Source: Schistosoma haematobium (lineage: Eukaryota > Platyhelminthes > Trematoda > Strigeidida > Schistosomatidae). From it: 64,000 bases of DNA. Within the stretch, counting starts at the first letter, position 1, and each line of letters starts with the position of its first letter. Below are positions 34,250 to 45,913 of this stretch, piece after piece. The translations under genes were made by a program, and so were the position numbers. Under the pieces are notes generated by a model that worked only from the letters and a program-made list of their open reading frames with translations, searched no databases and was not told the DNA's origin. The stretch lies in assembly GCF_000699445.3 (NCBI RefSeq), contig NC_067196.1:6052616-6116615 (forward strand), given 5' to 3'.

Positions 34250-34520
34250 ATGGGACGAGTTCATCATCTTCGTGTGGTTCCTTGTGTTATTTATTTCTTA
34301 TTTCTACTGAACTCTCAAAATGCACAGAAAGAACCAAGCTGCGGCCGCGCAAAAAGTTGTAGTGAATGCATGGGGATACGTCCGGCCTGTTCGTGGTGTA
34401 GTGCTGATGAATTTGATGATACGAAAGAAGGTCCAGGGTTCCGATGTGCTCCATCTTCAGTCTTATTGGCTCGTGGATGTCCACAAAGTAGTATAGAGGA
34501 CGTGGAATCTGTGTTCTTAG
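34250..34520 (+). CDS. ITGB: Integrin beta subunit, exon 1 (signal peptide and PSI domain)
   Basis: I start at the ATG at 34250; the open frame extends upstream only through a GTG at 34241. Residues 1 to about 26 (MGRVHHLRVVPCVIYFLFLL) are a signal peptide. The cysteine-rich PSI domain follows, with CGRAKSCSECMGIRPACSWC. The exon ends GTTCTTAG then GTGAGC, leaving one base of the next codon. Beta integrins pair with an alpha chain at the plasma membrane to bind matrix ligands and signal to the cytoskeleton. This gene gives about 865 aa in nine exons, a normal length for the family. Confidence 0.92.
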
Positions 34521-36254
34521 GTGAGCGCTCTATTTACTAAGACTGATTCATATGTCATATATTTCACTGACAATGTCTTGGTTTATAAGCAAGCTTTGTT
34601 ATTCGCTGTCATTTTTCCTATTTCCTTAAAACGTAGGGTACTTATTGTACGTCATAAGCAATGGAAAACAGGACATCACACACATGTCTTATCCGAATCG
34701 TAGTGACGAGAGGTAGAATAGCTTTTTAAGTCAGTCCCATTTTAAGACACGAATGTGTCGATAAATGGTGCTTAAACAACATTTCGAGTCAAAGTGTCCA
34801 ACATACTATCGATTAAAATAAAAACACAACTAGTTGGTCACGGGTTTACGAGTGTTCTCATATATTTCTTTCGGTTTTAAGGACATGGAAAATGACGGCA
34901 TATCAGGTTCAAAAGTAGTTTAAAGTATGTAATTACTTCACTTCTAGTCCTTGATGATAGGGCGAACAGTTTTTGCTTGCATAGTCTCGTTATATGGGAG
35001 CTTTGAGACTCCAGAAACCAACGTGGTTGGGGTTTATTGAATTCTTATCCAATAACGGTCTATTTTTCACTTAAGTGCAGGTTGTGTATGTGGAATATTC
35101 AAATTTCAATCTAGCAAACACTTAAAACGTCAAATATTCGATCAGTTTTCCACCCAGACAACTTAAAGCTAATCCGTTCGTCCACAAAATTAGTTTTTTG
35201 AACTCTGACACTTTTTAACTTACATAGTAATCTGGCATGAGTCCTTGTCAAAAGCCTTACCGAAATCATTTGCGGTTATATCCACAGGCAGATTTTTGCT
35301 CCAACAGTCACACTAGCTTTTGTGTCAACAGTAGGCTCGTGGTACGTAAGTAAAGTGTTCTGTAATCATGTTGCTTTCCGGAAAGTATCAAGTCTTCATC
35401 CCGATATTTGAATAATTCTTTACTAATCTCACATTTTGATAAATGTACTAGTCAAACTTAACGATAATTTTCAGGGTTATGCCACACACCGGTTTTGAAG
35501 ATGGGACTTACTACATCGTTTTCTCATTCGCCTGGTAATCTATCTCGGATTGCAGAAAGTCAAAGGATTTTCCATGACAGATGCTAGTTCCTTTAGTAGC
35601 CTAGGATGGTCCCGTTGTTGGGGCCTGTAAATACTGTAATGTGTTTGGAGACGTATTATATCGTGCGAACTAGTTAAGTGTCTCAGTTTCGTTTATCCTG
35701 TAAGCCTTGACTCAAGTGTCATTCCTAACTTTACGCTTGCCATATTTAGATTTTCACCAGGTTTGATAAAATTTTCCTCCTTTTAAACATATTGGTTTCT
35801 TCTTGCGCAGATGAAGTAAGGTAACAAACTGACGGGTATTCATGATAGGTCCCACCTTTACTGTGAGTTTGGGTTAAGTGCTACGTGTTGATTTGTAACT
35901 AAAATGGCGTCTACCACCATAAAAGAAGTTTTCATTTCATTTGTGGTTCGTGTCATTAGTGGTTCGAAGTTAGTTGCTACTTAGAAATGTGTCAATATTT
36001 TATTCAGTTCTGTGTTCCACGCAAACAAATGTTGGGCGCCTCCATCATAGGTGTGCCTGACATCTGGTTACCTGGCGTTTGCCATGTAAATGAATCTTTG
36101 GATGAAAATCATCCAAGTTACATACATCTATGTTTTTAATAATCCAAGGAGTCGTCTCATCATTCTCAGTTTTTAGTATTCTGGGAGGAATGGGCTAATT
36201 TTTAATCTTATTTGTTGTTTTGACTATAAATTTGTGCATGATAAATATTTTCAG
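34521..36254. other. Integrin beta intron 1, with an RT relic
   Basis: Apart from the minus-strand RT relic annotated separately at 35080-35660, nothing in this 1.7-kb intron was recognised. The frame at 34521-34703 is read-through of exon 1 into the intron. Confidence 0.5.
35080..35660 (-). pseudogene. Non-LTR reverse transcriptase relic of a further family
   Basis: Read on the minus strand in order: GPQQRDHPRLLKELASVMENP (the GPDxI..LLKELA block), then LPGE*ENDVVSPIFKTGVWH followed by NPENYR (the W..A.V.PIFK.G....NYR block), then ITANDFGKAFDKDS (the DF.KAFD catalytic-A block). The order and spacing fit an RT palm. The sequence differs from families A and B, being closer in style to CR1/Jockey-type enzymes. 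Stops and short indels are present, so it is dead. Confidence 0.65.
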
Positions 36255-36694
36255 ATCATGGAGTTCCTCTTGATCAAGTCAGTTTAGCCGAAGATATACA
36301 ACTTACTCCACGATCACAATCAATAAAGGTCAGACCTGGAGGGACTATGATGGTCAATTTCACATTCCAGTCTATTTCGGATTACCCCGTTGACCTTTAT
36401 TTTTTGACAGATCTCAGTTATACAATGATTGATGACTTGGAAACAGTTTCTCGTTTGACTAACGATATCGTGTTAACTATGCGTAATGTAACAAAAAAGT
36501 TGCAGATGGGATTCGGTGCCTTTGTAGACAAACCAGTGTTTCCCTTTGTTGTGCCGACTCCAGAATACCTTCGAAATCCATGTTTGAATGTTGGTACTAA
36601 AAATCTCCATTGCGATCCTCCATTCTTGTACAAACACATTTTGTCACTAACCGATAATTTTGAGGAGTTCCGCGAAAAAACAAAAGTAGCACGT
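36255..36694 (+). CDS. ITGB: Integrin beta subunit, exon 2 (start of beta-I domain, MIDAS)
   Basis: Acceptor TTTTCAG at 36254, donor CACGT then GTAAGT. Translation gives the hybrid-domain strand SQSIKVRPGGTMMVNFTFQS, then DYPVDLYFLTDLSYTMIDDLE. The metal-site residues are D143, S145 and T147, with D150/D151 at the adjacent site. Most beta integrins have serine at the third position (DLSYS), so Thr here is a conservative change. GFGAFVDKPVFPF and the specificity loop NPCLNVGTKNLHCDPPF are also present. The frame continues into the intron to 36760, but the splice donor is strong and the next exon joins in phase. Confidence 0.95.
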
Positions 36695-37772
36695 GTAAGT
36701 TTTAGTCTATCTGTAGCTTTGTTTATGGTCTATCCGCACCGTACTAAAATTTTTGTATAGCCTGTTTTTTGGAAGTGTCTCAAGGTGTGTTGCGAAAAAA
36801 ATCATAGCCTTTCTTGGATTGAGCGACAAGTTTCCATCTGCACCCATTACTTTAGAATGATGGTTTCGTGTATTTCATAGACCCATTGGGGTTATACCAG
36901 TCTAAACATTTGCTAATTGGATTCTTGCTATGATACAACGGTTAGTTGAAAATCAGTGCAGTTGTCAGAAGTTATTGTATGAATAATAGAAACCATAACT
37001 CTAACAGCGATATTAAGCACAAGTTTTTACTGTTGACTGCGCCCGTGCAAAAATGATGGTCTTTCGTAGGTGAATCAAATTTGTGGTGATTTCACCTTCC
37101 AACTTTAGTAAGAAGGATATAATATTAATTTATTCAGATGAACGTATATCAAGTTTTGAGTCTCCGTCCCTTGTGAATTCACTTAAAAAGTAACTGAGAG
37201 TTAGAAAAACCCATTATTTCGAAAAATGAATTCGACAGGTTCCTAACAAGTACATTTTGCACTGTGGTTGCTCACCTAAATTGGAAAAACAAGCAAATTT
37301 AGTATGGTTTTTGCTGGTACTTTAATAAGTATTAACCAATTCACATAATAGTGCATCGGTATGTTGTTGCACTCCACTTTGAAATATGAAGTTCGTTCAA
37401 AAAAGTAGGGATGTTAATTGATTGTTTTCAGCTTTCTTCCTTGTCTCCTGCATTTATTTTTCCTTAGTCTCACTGATCTAACACTTCATACTCGTTTAAA
37501 CTCAGAGTTATCATAAGTAGTACGTAATACAGCAGGAATTAGACATACAGTCCCTAGTTTTGAGTCATCATTTCGCTTAGTTAAATTTTAGGTGCGTTTT
37601 TGGTGAACTGAACAGACAACAGACCATATTACTCCATAAGAAAATTTGCTTCCTCACGAGTAGTAATGGTGATGAGTTAAGTGTTGTTTTGTTGAAAATT
37701 ATTACACTACCATTTTATTTATTGAATGAACTTAAACAAATAATGTGATCTTTTCGACCCTTTGTTTGTTAG

Positions 37773-38051
37773 CCTTCAGGTAATCTGGATAGTCCAGAGG
37801 GTGGTATGGACGCATTACTTCAGGTTGCCCGATGCAGTGAAGCTATTGGATGGCGTGCTGGTGCCCGTAAAATTGTGCTATTTGCTTCTGATGGTGGATT
37901 TCATTTGGCTGGTGATGGTCGAATAGCCGGATTAATATTGCCTCCTCCAACTACTTGTCAATTAACTTATCAGGCTGATCGATTCAATTCTTCACTTAAG
38001 TACCTCGGCTGGCATAATTCTGATCAAACTGATTATCCTAGCGTTGGAGAG
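37773..38051 (+). CDS. ITGB: Integrin beta subunit, exon 3 (beta-I domain)
   Basis: Acceptor TTTGTTAG, donor GGAGAG then GTGAGA, 93 codons in phase 0. It contains SGNLDSPEGGMDALLQVARC, the highly conserved metal-coordinating loop of the beta-I domain, then IGWRAGARKIVLFASDGGFH and LAGDGRIAGLILPP. It follows the expected order of the family without gaps. Confidence 0.95.
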
Positions 38052-38399
38052 GTGAGAAGACTTTATTATGAGTAACCGTTTTTTTTTAAGTGGACTGAAA
38101 AAATTTCTTTCACTCTCATTCCGAGGTTCTAGTTTAATGTGTTAAGGCACTTGATACAATTCCTACACTCGCTAATAATGTCTACGTATATTTCTGTGTT
38201 CTTTATGATGAACTCGCTTCATAGAAGATCGATTTTGTATGTTGAATGATGTGACTACTAGCATGTTTTATACTTAGTAGACAGGGGTTTTGTAGCAGTT
38301 TGTTATTAAAAATTATACCAAAGAAGTACTTAAGTTTTGCGAAGGCTCTTTACTTGAATACCTATTCGAATAAGGGATTATGACGTACTGGCATTTTCA

Positions 38400-39115
38400 A
38401 GTGTTTGCCAGGGTAACCTGTTCTGTGTGCTTTTACTCAAATTAATAGAAACGGAGATTTATCCGTTTAAATTTTCAGAGATTAATCTTCTGTTGGAAGA
38501 TTCACTTATAGACTTAGAAGACCTAGATAACGTAGTTATGTTTGCTGAGGATGCTGAAGTCACGCAGCCTCTAGTCATCTTGAGCAACAATGGAAGACCT
38601 CTTGGGATAGGTTTCTTCTCTAAATGCGAAATTTTGTCTCACAGCTTTTCTACATCAACGCATAGACTAATAATAAGAAACACATCAACCACTTCACTTA
38701 TCTTGGGAGTCTCACCCCTGTTGGGTTGGTATCTGAGGAAATATCAACACGGACCCATAAAATTCGCTCGGCATTTTCCAGCTTCCACTACCTGGTTTGT
38801 AGGTGAGATTTTCATTTGCCAAACGAAGGACTAGTATACTACTTAGTAGTTCGCTTTGTTTTGTTTTATGGCTTTAAAACGTAGCCTCCAAAAGTAGAGG
38901 GCACTAATAAGTTATTAGTACATGAATCATTAGAAGCATTTTTCTGTATATCGGAATTACCGAATGAAGAGTTTTGAGGCTAGAATTATGTTACTAGGCA
39001 ATTGTGGCAGTTCAGTCGATAAGATTGTAAATCCCCATAGACGGGTGTTTAGGACATGTCTTACATGTATTAAACCGTCGCCAACCTCGAAGTGGGATAT
39101 TGTCTGAGAGAGTGG
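38400..39115 (+). pseudogene. RT relic of the family B lineage in integrin intron 3
   Basis: LLEDSLIDLEDLDNVVMFAE at 38487-38547 and the following SNNGRPLGIGFFSKCEILSH align with the catalytic LEYADDIVLL and following segment of family B-type RT, with the ADD motif lost. A short piece near 39040-39075 (gggtgtttaggacatgtctt) matches the RWLGHVLRM block. The open frame at 38427-38834 is this relic and not an integrin exon. Confidence 0.6.
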
Positions 39116-39366
39116 GTTGAAAAAAAGCTGGGGAAGAGACTGAACCCAAACGTCAGCAGTCCATAAAGTCGTTGAATCCTAGAATAAATCTTTTCGGTAG
39201 TTATGTAATATCAAAAGTAAAACATCCACTAGTATTACCGCTAGCGTGTAGATCCTATTTCTCATATTTATTGAAACGATTCACTTATCTTGGTTACTTT
39301 ATGCTTAGTTCATTTTCAAAATTTTTGTTATTTTCCACAACTGAGTTTATCTTTTTGTTTGCACAG

Positions 39367-39585
39367 ATTGCTCAAGTTCTAACTGAAGCTGACATCAGCG
39401 TGATTTTTGCAGTTGATAGTAAATTACACGGTTTGTATACTAAATTGGCTGAATTCTTGCCAAGCGCAGCTGTTGGCATCCTAACTGATAGTTCAACCAA
39501 CATTGTTCGCTTATTACGTGATAATTATGATAAAATTGTTAACAAAGCTGAGCTAATGGCTACTTATGATGCAGATTATCTGGAA
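39367..39585 (+). CDS. ITGB: Integrin beta subunit, exon 4 (end of beta-I domain)
   Basis: Acceptor TTTGCACAG, donor CTGGAA then GTAAGT, 73 codons. IAQVLTEADISVIFAVDSKL, YTKLAEFLPSAAVGILTDSS and TNIVRLLRDNYDKIVNKAEL match the helix 6-7 end of the beta-I domain. The frame upstream to 39172 is intronic. Confidence 0.95.
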
Positions 39586-40595
39586 GTAAGTTGTTTTCCG
39601 TTATTAAATATTCTTATTTTATGTGTCTTTGACGTTAATATTTGATTTCATTCAGTGTGTTACTTCTCTAAAATCTTGATAAATAGCTTTAAGTCGGTGG
39701 ATTATTCAAGGATAACTTTTGTCCTTAACTAGTTGATCCATGATTGATTAGTGATCATCAATAACTATAAATAAGAAACCATTTTGTAGTCTATGAATTG
39801 GACTTACTATTTCAAAGTTGATGACGTTACGCGAATGGACATATATTTAAGTAAAGCTGCTATAACTTGCTCTTTGCTACGCTATTCGAAAACATTAATG
39901 AAATGGTGGGCGCAAGGGTGATCACAATTAGTCAACATATTCAATTACTTTTCACAATTATGCTCCCAATACTCTTCATCCAGGCTTCCACGATTAAAGA
40001 AGACAAATCTGTCCTACGACCATTAAAAATATGTATTTTATGGTTAAATATCACTTTTATGTACAGTTTTTCTTTTCGGTGGTTATTAATTACATTTAAA
40101 TAATGATAACGTAAAACGAATTTTACGCTGAACATATGTTAAAGCTGAGTAAATACAGAGCGAAAATTATCAGAATACAACATATTGAAATAATTAATAA
40201 GTGAATTTGTCAAATTCAATAGACTTATATTGAATGATTATCATATTGTTTTAATTAATAATCTAGTTCCTAATTGCTCCCTATCAAAAGCTTTGTTTCG
40301 ATATACAACACACATTGATTAAGACTAAAAAAGGGTCATAGCTCTGACAACTTACCAGTGCACGCTTGCTTGAGTATAAAAATACAAAGTTCAGGATTTT
40401 GAAGTTTCCTCACAAATATGTATATCGTGACACCCTAGTTAATGCTTTTGGGTTGTAGAAAGTTTTAACCACTGAAAGAAAAAGAGGAAACAAAGCAAAT
40501 AAAAATAACGAGTAGAACAAAAATGAGGTATCCGATTTGTACAGCAAAATATAGTGACTTGGTATTGTTTTGCTTGTATCTTCCCATTGAGGTTT
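39586..40595. other. Left part of integrin beta intron 4
   Basis: AT-rich intronic DNA with no recognised element. The right part of the intron carries an antisense hammerhead SINE. Confidence 0.4.
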
Positions 40596-40812
40596 AAGAC
40601 TGCAATTGATTAGTCTGTTATTGGCATATGTGCATACTGTGCGTATGCCTCGATATTGCCCTATTTCACAAGCTTTTATAAGCAAAGATGGATATTGGCT
40701 AAAAGTGGAATCCAGGACGCGCGTTTCATCCTATTTGGGACTCGTCAGTTGGGTGTACCTGCATCTCAGAGCGAACATCAACTCTGCTTATAAAATATAG
40801 TGACGTTCACTA
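40596..40812 (-). mobile_element. Sm-alpha-like SINE with hammerhead, antisense in integrin intron 4
   Basis: The minus strand contains gcaggtacaccc followed by the hammerhead at 40709-40755, which matches the published Sm-alpha layout (a conserved caggtaca word before the ribozyme). The sequence attagtctgttattggcata on its far side recurs with small changes at 41905 and 47275, giving the family end. The tRNA-like part is weakly preserved. Confidence 0.65.
40709..40755 (-). ncRNA. Sm-alpha-type hammerhead ribozyme motif
   Basis: The minus strand reads CTGACGA, GTCC, loop CAAATA, GGAT, GAAACGCGCGTC, then CTGGATTCC. CTGACGA fits CUGANGA, helix II has three pairs plus a G-U, GAAA is intact, stem III is the self-complementary ACGCGCGT, and the cleavage triplet is GTC. 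Stem I is weakened by two mismatches (CCCAA against CTGGAT). Activity is plausible but probably reduced. Confidence 0.65.
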
Positions 40813-41306
40813 AGACCAGCCTTTAGAACCAACTTATATGTTCACTATATCCAGTCACCACTGCAAAGAATATTTTACGATTAGTAAATAAGGTTGAGTA
40901 TATTAAAAAATTGAAATAATATAGTTTTTATTGTGCCGTTGTTAGATATAATCTTGTATAATTGACAGATGTTGGATGACACATAGTTGATATTTATTAA
41001 CCTACGTCATGTTCTAGTTACAATTTATTAGCGTGGTATATTTTTAGATCTGAGGTAACTTCGTGCTTTTGAAAGTCAAAATTTTACCACTTACCATCTC
41101 TTTTGATAGTACTGATGTACTCAATACGTAGATCATTACTTTTAAATTTAGTTTCATACGGAAACTCCGTGTGTGATATTATGATCCATACATTTCCTGA
41201 AATATATTTTTAATTATTTTTATTATCCGAAGGATTGTTATACACATAAAAAAATAATCTATTTAAATTATTTCTACTCGGCTGTTTTTGATTATTCTCT
41301 CTTCAG

Positions 41307-41474
41307 GTTCAAGTATTTTCCAAGTGTAATGATGAAAATGAATTCTCAAAGAAAACAGTATGCAATGATCATCCAGTTGGTGGTAAAATAGGTTATCAAA
41401 TATCTATCAAAGCTAAACGATGTTTTGAAGGTGTTAAAAAAGTCACTTTAAAAATGGTAGCATTAGAAGATCAA
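41307..41474 (+). CDS. ITGB: Integrin beta subunit, exon 5 (hybrid domain)
   Basis: Acceptor CTCTTCAG, donor GATCAA then GTAAGT, 56 codons. VQVFSKCNDENEFSKKTVCN and GGKIGYQISIKAKRCFEGVK fit the returning strand of the hybrid domain with its disulfide cysteines. The splice phases keep the frame with neighbours. Confidence 0.92.
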
Positions 41475-41639
41475 GTAAGTATACGAGTAAATTACGTTTA
41501 CTCTGATGTATTGTATTACATTCTTTTTTATCAGCTGCACAGTAAACATCTTATTTGTAAGGATTTAAATCTTCCAGTTGTTGATATAATTAATGTATTG
41601 TATCTGATGAGTCTGGTTTGTGATTGAGTCACGAGATTT

Positions 41640-41835
41640 TAATTAAGGATGAATAGTGACTAGCGACGAAATCCGGGACTGGCATTTCGTTCTATTTGGT
41701 TATCGTCAGCTGATTGTACCTGTATCCCCATGTTAATGTTCACTTTGGGACTCGAACCCAGTACCTTTTGTTTTAAACGCCTAATAAATTATCCATTAAG
41801 CTAGCTGCTGGGTCCAGATAGCCACTAACTTGTAT
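41640..41835 (-). mobile_element. tRNA-derived SINE with decayed hammerhead, antisense in integrin intron 5
   Basis: On the minus strand: A-box tagcttaatggat, B-box gggttcgagtccc, the caggtaca word, then a hammerhead-like block (CTGACGA, TAACCAAATAGAAC, GAAATGCCAGTC). Helix II is damaged and the G of GTCC is lost, so cleavage is unlikely. The tRNA-like promoter boxes are the best preserved in the Sm-alpha-like copies here. A further partial copy lies at about 41880-41990. Confidence 0.7.
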
Positions 41836-42231
41836 AATCGAAATAAACATTATTTTATTTGAATAGATTTAGATCTTCGCATTGCTGATATTAGGAACTG
41901 CAATTGATCAGTCTGTTTTGGCATATATGAATCTCAGGATGCAGCTACATCCGGCTGACGTTTTCGAAACAAGATGAAACACTCATCTTACATATCTCTA
42001 CTACCCACTGTCCAATTTTAATTCTGAGCATTAGACTGATTAAACTTGATTATCTGTAGGTTTATCTCATTTAAACAATCTGTTTGTAGCTAGCCATTAT
42101 TTTAACTTATTAAGAGTTGTGGTGTGATTAGAGATTCCTGGTACTGTGGTAACCCATATTTAACAACGTAGTAAAACTGAACCACACTGACGACCTTGAG
42201 TAGATAATCAGAAAAAACTGTTCAGCCCCCA

Positions 42232-42775
42232 AATTCCCTGGTACGGCTGAGGGTGGAGAGAGTTCGCTCTCCCTCTCGAAATTCTCTCACATAGCCACGT
42301 GCACACAACTACTGCCAGGGAAGTCCTACTCACTGCCTTCTAGCAGCATTACTGTCGTTTACCAAGTTGAGAGGACCTAAAGCGAATGTCCGGCGCTTTA
42401 ACCGGATTGTTGGGTATGGAGGATCCACCTATCGGAGTTGGAAAACCCTGATTCCAAACCAATGGTGTACATGGGCTCCCGGATCATGAGGTAACAAATG
42501 TCGTATGAACCTATTGTTGACCAGCTACCATGGGACTGCGTTTCCTTACATTGCTCGTATGACTTGTTGATTATACCTTTAGATCAAAGGCTCCGGGTGT
42601 GGCTTCCTAAGAAAACTACGTGCTTCGGTTTGGGCACCCGGGTAGTATCACAGTTCTCACACAAATCATTGATAACTGCTACTAGCCTCATTGTTATTGT
42701 GTGGTGCATATATATTTGATACCCTCTTGTACTAATGTTTATGTGTCCAAATAAATAAATAAATAAATAAGCCAG
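42232..42775 (+). mobile_element. Family C element in integrin intron 5
   Basis: Starts ccccaaattccctggtacgg, runs through the ctctcccctctcgaaatt-type, gccagggaagtcc and cggtttgggcacccgggtag blocks, and ends in the shared tail gtgtggtgcatatatatttg...caaataaataaataaataaa. There is no coding capacity. Positions 42241-42653 are identical on reading to 46578-46990 in intron 8 of the same gene, while the tails differ. Confidence 0.88.
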
Positions 42776-43329
42776 CTACAAAACAGTTAACAATAAAAAG
42801 TGATAATTTTACAATGGATAAGTAGTTTTGAGATGATTAATGAACCGTTGTATATTAAATTGTTTATTTTAATAGACGAAAAAAGACTACGGTTGGGTAT
42901 TAGGAGTTGGTCTAGTGTCATGAATTGGGGTTAAATGTCACGGTTTGGAAGGTTAGTGTCAGTAGTTTTGATGTTAGGATTGGATTGAATCACATCAAAT
43001 TCTCTCAATTACAGTCCACAGCAGATGCATGCATTTCTAACAGTTCAGCTTGCACATCATTTTACATTCACTGAATGGTGGCACAAACGATGTTTTGTAT
43101 CAGTTTTAACCATTTTGGGGACTAGATATAGAGTCTGCTTATTTTTTGATAAGCTACTTGCCAGATTTCATTGCTCTTTACATTTTGTGCAAGAATCCTG
43201 ATTGGTACATCAAAGCTCATCAGTATAGTTTAGTTTTTACCAGCGTAAATTTTTTAACAGATTCAATTTTTAGCACTGTTTTTACGTGGAATTGAATAAT
43301 AAACTATCTAATTGTCCTTACTTCTGTAG

Positions 43330-43560
43330 GCTGTACTTGGTGTTCAGACAGCTTGTTCTTGTCCTAGCTGCGAGAAAATGCCAATGCCCAATTCTTTAAC
43401 TCCTTTCTCTGCAAGATGTCAATTACGTGGACATTTACATTGTGGTGAGTGTAAATGTCAATCTGGGTACTCTGGTGACTTTTGTGAATGTTCTGCTGAG
43501 GCTAGTGCTGAAGGGGATGCTGCTATGCTAGCACAATGTACTGAATATGGAGTTAAAGAG
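43330..43560 (+). CDS. ITGB: Integrin beta subunit, exon 6 (first EGF-like repeats)
   Basis: Acceptor TTCTGTAG, donor AAAGAG then GTATGG, 77 codons. ACSCPSCEK begins the cysteine-rich stalk. CQLRGHLHCGECKCQSGYSG and DFCEC form a complete integrin EGF-like unit. The reading frame stays open into the intron to 43665, but the next exon joins in phase at 43560. Confidence 0.95.
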
Positions 43561-44797
43561 GTATGGTGGACCATTGGTGTTTATCTTTATGATATACACA
43601 TCCAACAGTCTTTCATTAATAACACTATATCCGGGGTCCTCGTTCTTGATGTGGTCTTTCTTTAAATTTTATTTCATTAAACTCCATTCATTTACTAAAC
43701 GTAGGAATGATTATTTAATAGGCCGGGTGAATTCATATATATCCTGTGCCTGTCCTCATGTGCTGTTTCAAAGCCAAGCCCATGATAAGAAGTGGCAAAC
43801 AAAGTACACTATTGGATGAAGCCGATAGTGGTAGGTATGAAGGTCTTAGGTTATATATATTTGAGGGAGCGACGTACATGTATACCACTGATTTGTACAC
43901 GTTTTTATTTAACTTGCCGATTGCAGCTTCCTACTCATTCTTAGCCTTCTCACTCGTACAGGGTTTTGAGCAAGCGTTTAGGAAGCATATATGCCTGTAT
44001 TTGAATGGGACGACTGCAGAACCTAACATAATTTCTGTAACACTTGGTAAAACAGATTGTGTGTATATTGTACTTGACTAGTGAATTTCACACTTAATGA
44101 TAATGGAATTTCGACTGCGGATATTTGAAGAACAGTGTCATCTAAATTATTGATTCAGCGTTCTACTTGAATATATAACAAGACTAATAAAATTCCGAAT
44201 TCGTGTTGACCAATGATTTCTTATACTACATTTATGTATCAGCTTCATTCACTTAATCTTGAAGATAGCTCAATAATTCAGTCAAAAACGTTAACTCCAC
44301 ATTCTAATTAAGTAGTCGGATAATATCCTTAGCTTCCATACTGTAATAGTGGCTCAAAATCTGGTACACAAACCAGTAGTCATATAGGAGATTTCTTCGA
44401 CAATAGAATTGGAGCTGTTGGTTTGTTCGACTTCTTTATAATTTCGAAGTTCATTAAATTAATTTTCTAAAAATACTATAATATCTGACTAAGTGTTTTT
44501 TCCTCTTAATTGGACTTCATTCGAATTAGAGTTGAAAAGACTGACTGGTGAGATACTGTGATAAAATATGAACAAAAGCATGTCTCTCAGTTACATAATT
44601 GTATGATATAATACTTCAGTTTCGAATTGAAATCTGATTATAAACGTAATCTTGCAAGTCAATAGTTGGTATAGATAGAAACTCGATTGACCATAGATTT
44701 AAATTTGAATGTAAACGAAATTTCTAGGTGATTTTTAGTTCAAACCCATAACATCATCATTTTAAAAGTTCATTCTCTTGAAAATATCTTTTTATAG
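43561..44797. other. Integrin beta intron 6, no element recognised
   Basis: AT-rich intronic DNA. The open frame at 43746-44081 has no recognisable domain, and skipping it preserves the integrin frame, so I do not call it an exon. Confidence 0.45.
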
Positions 44798-45046
44798 CCT
44801 TGCTCAGGTCGTGGTCGTTGTGTATGTGGAAAGTGTAAATGTAATCTAGCACGTTATGAAGGTACTTTTTGTGAATGTGATCGACATGGATGTAAACGTG
44901 CTTCAGATGATAATCAAGTTTGTGGAGGACCACAACGTGGGACTTGTCAATGTAATGGCACCTGTGAATGCAGGCCAGGTTATACTGGAGATCGCTGTGA
45001 TTGTATGGAAAGCGAGAAACAATGTATTGATCCAAACAATCCATCA
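44798..45046 (+). CDS. ITGB: Integrin beta subunit, exon 7 (EGF-like repeats)
   Basis: Acceptor TTTTATAG, donor CCATCA then GTATGT, 83 codons. CSGRGRCVCGKCKCNLARYE followed by GTFCEC, then CGGPQRGTCQCNGTCECRPG and YTGDRCDC, give the canonical eight-cysteine integrin EGF spacing. Confidence 0.95.
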
Positions 45047-45269
45047 GTATGTCATATTTTACTTTCTCTTTAAAAAAAAAACACGTGTCGGTATTACGGA
45101 TTGCTTGAATAAACAAATTATTCTTTGAGTTACTTGACTGTATTCTTCATAGTGATATTTTGATATGATATGATTAATTATCAATGTCGCACAGTTAATT
45201 GTTACTATACACCATTTCGAAATTCAGTTTAAGATTTAATACTAGGACTTTACACCATTTTCTTCTCCT

Positions 45270-45395
45270 ACTTCAGTTTGGGCACCCGGGTGGAGTATCC
45301 CAGCTCTTACACAAACCGAACGAAAAAGTGTGGCGCATATCTATTTGGTGCCTAATTGTACCAATGTTTATATGTTTAAATAAATAATAAATCTC
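45270..45395 (+). mobile_element. 5'-truncated family C copy in integrin intron 7
   Basis: cagtttgggcacccgggtgg followed by agtatcccagctc, then gtgtggcgcatatctatttg...taaataaataataaat. Only the last 120 bases or so of the family remain, with the shared tail. Confidence 0.8.
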
Positions 45396-45913
45396 AACTA
45401 ATCACGTAGAAACAATAAGCATTAAATCCATTTCAAATGTATGAGTCGTTTCACTGATTTGAACCTTATGTTAGATTGCCGGATGAATGTTGTTAAAACT
45501 GTCAGATTTAGAAAATCTATCTATGGCTTGAAAGTTTTATGTCCTTCTCACGGACTTACGAATTTATTTGGCAAATGATGCTTACTTCACTCATTTGTTA
45601 ATTTTCTTTGGTAGTCTATTTAAAATTTTACGACTAACTTAACGACTGAGACAGGTAGTTAAAGGCACATATTATTCCAGTCAGAATGGTATCTATGGTA
45701 GACTCAAAATAGTTCAGTTATACTGTGCTAAGTTTCCACATTAGTCATTTGTTTATAAATATGATGTTTATTGTAGGGAAAAACAAGTGGATCCTTTGCC
45801 CATTGGTGCCCATTTGTTAATTTACTCTATTTGCTACTTGTTCTAAATTATTTCATTTTAAAATCAGAATAATTTCCGACTTAACTTGTTTATTTGGATT
45901 TTTTAATATTTAG

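Noticed and set aside
38427..38834. 135-codon frame considered as an integrin exon
   Set aside because: Its translation resembles a decayed RT palm segment (LIDLEDLDNVVMF), and exons 3 and 4 join in phase without it.
43746..44081. 111-codon frame considered as an extra integrin exon
   Set aside because: Exon 6 joins exon 7 in phase without it, it has no integrin cysteine pattern, and no matching splice sites frame it.
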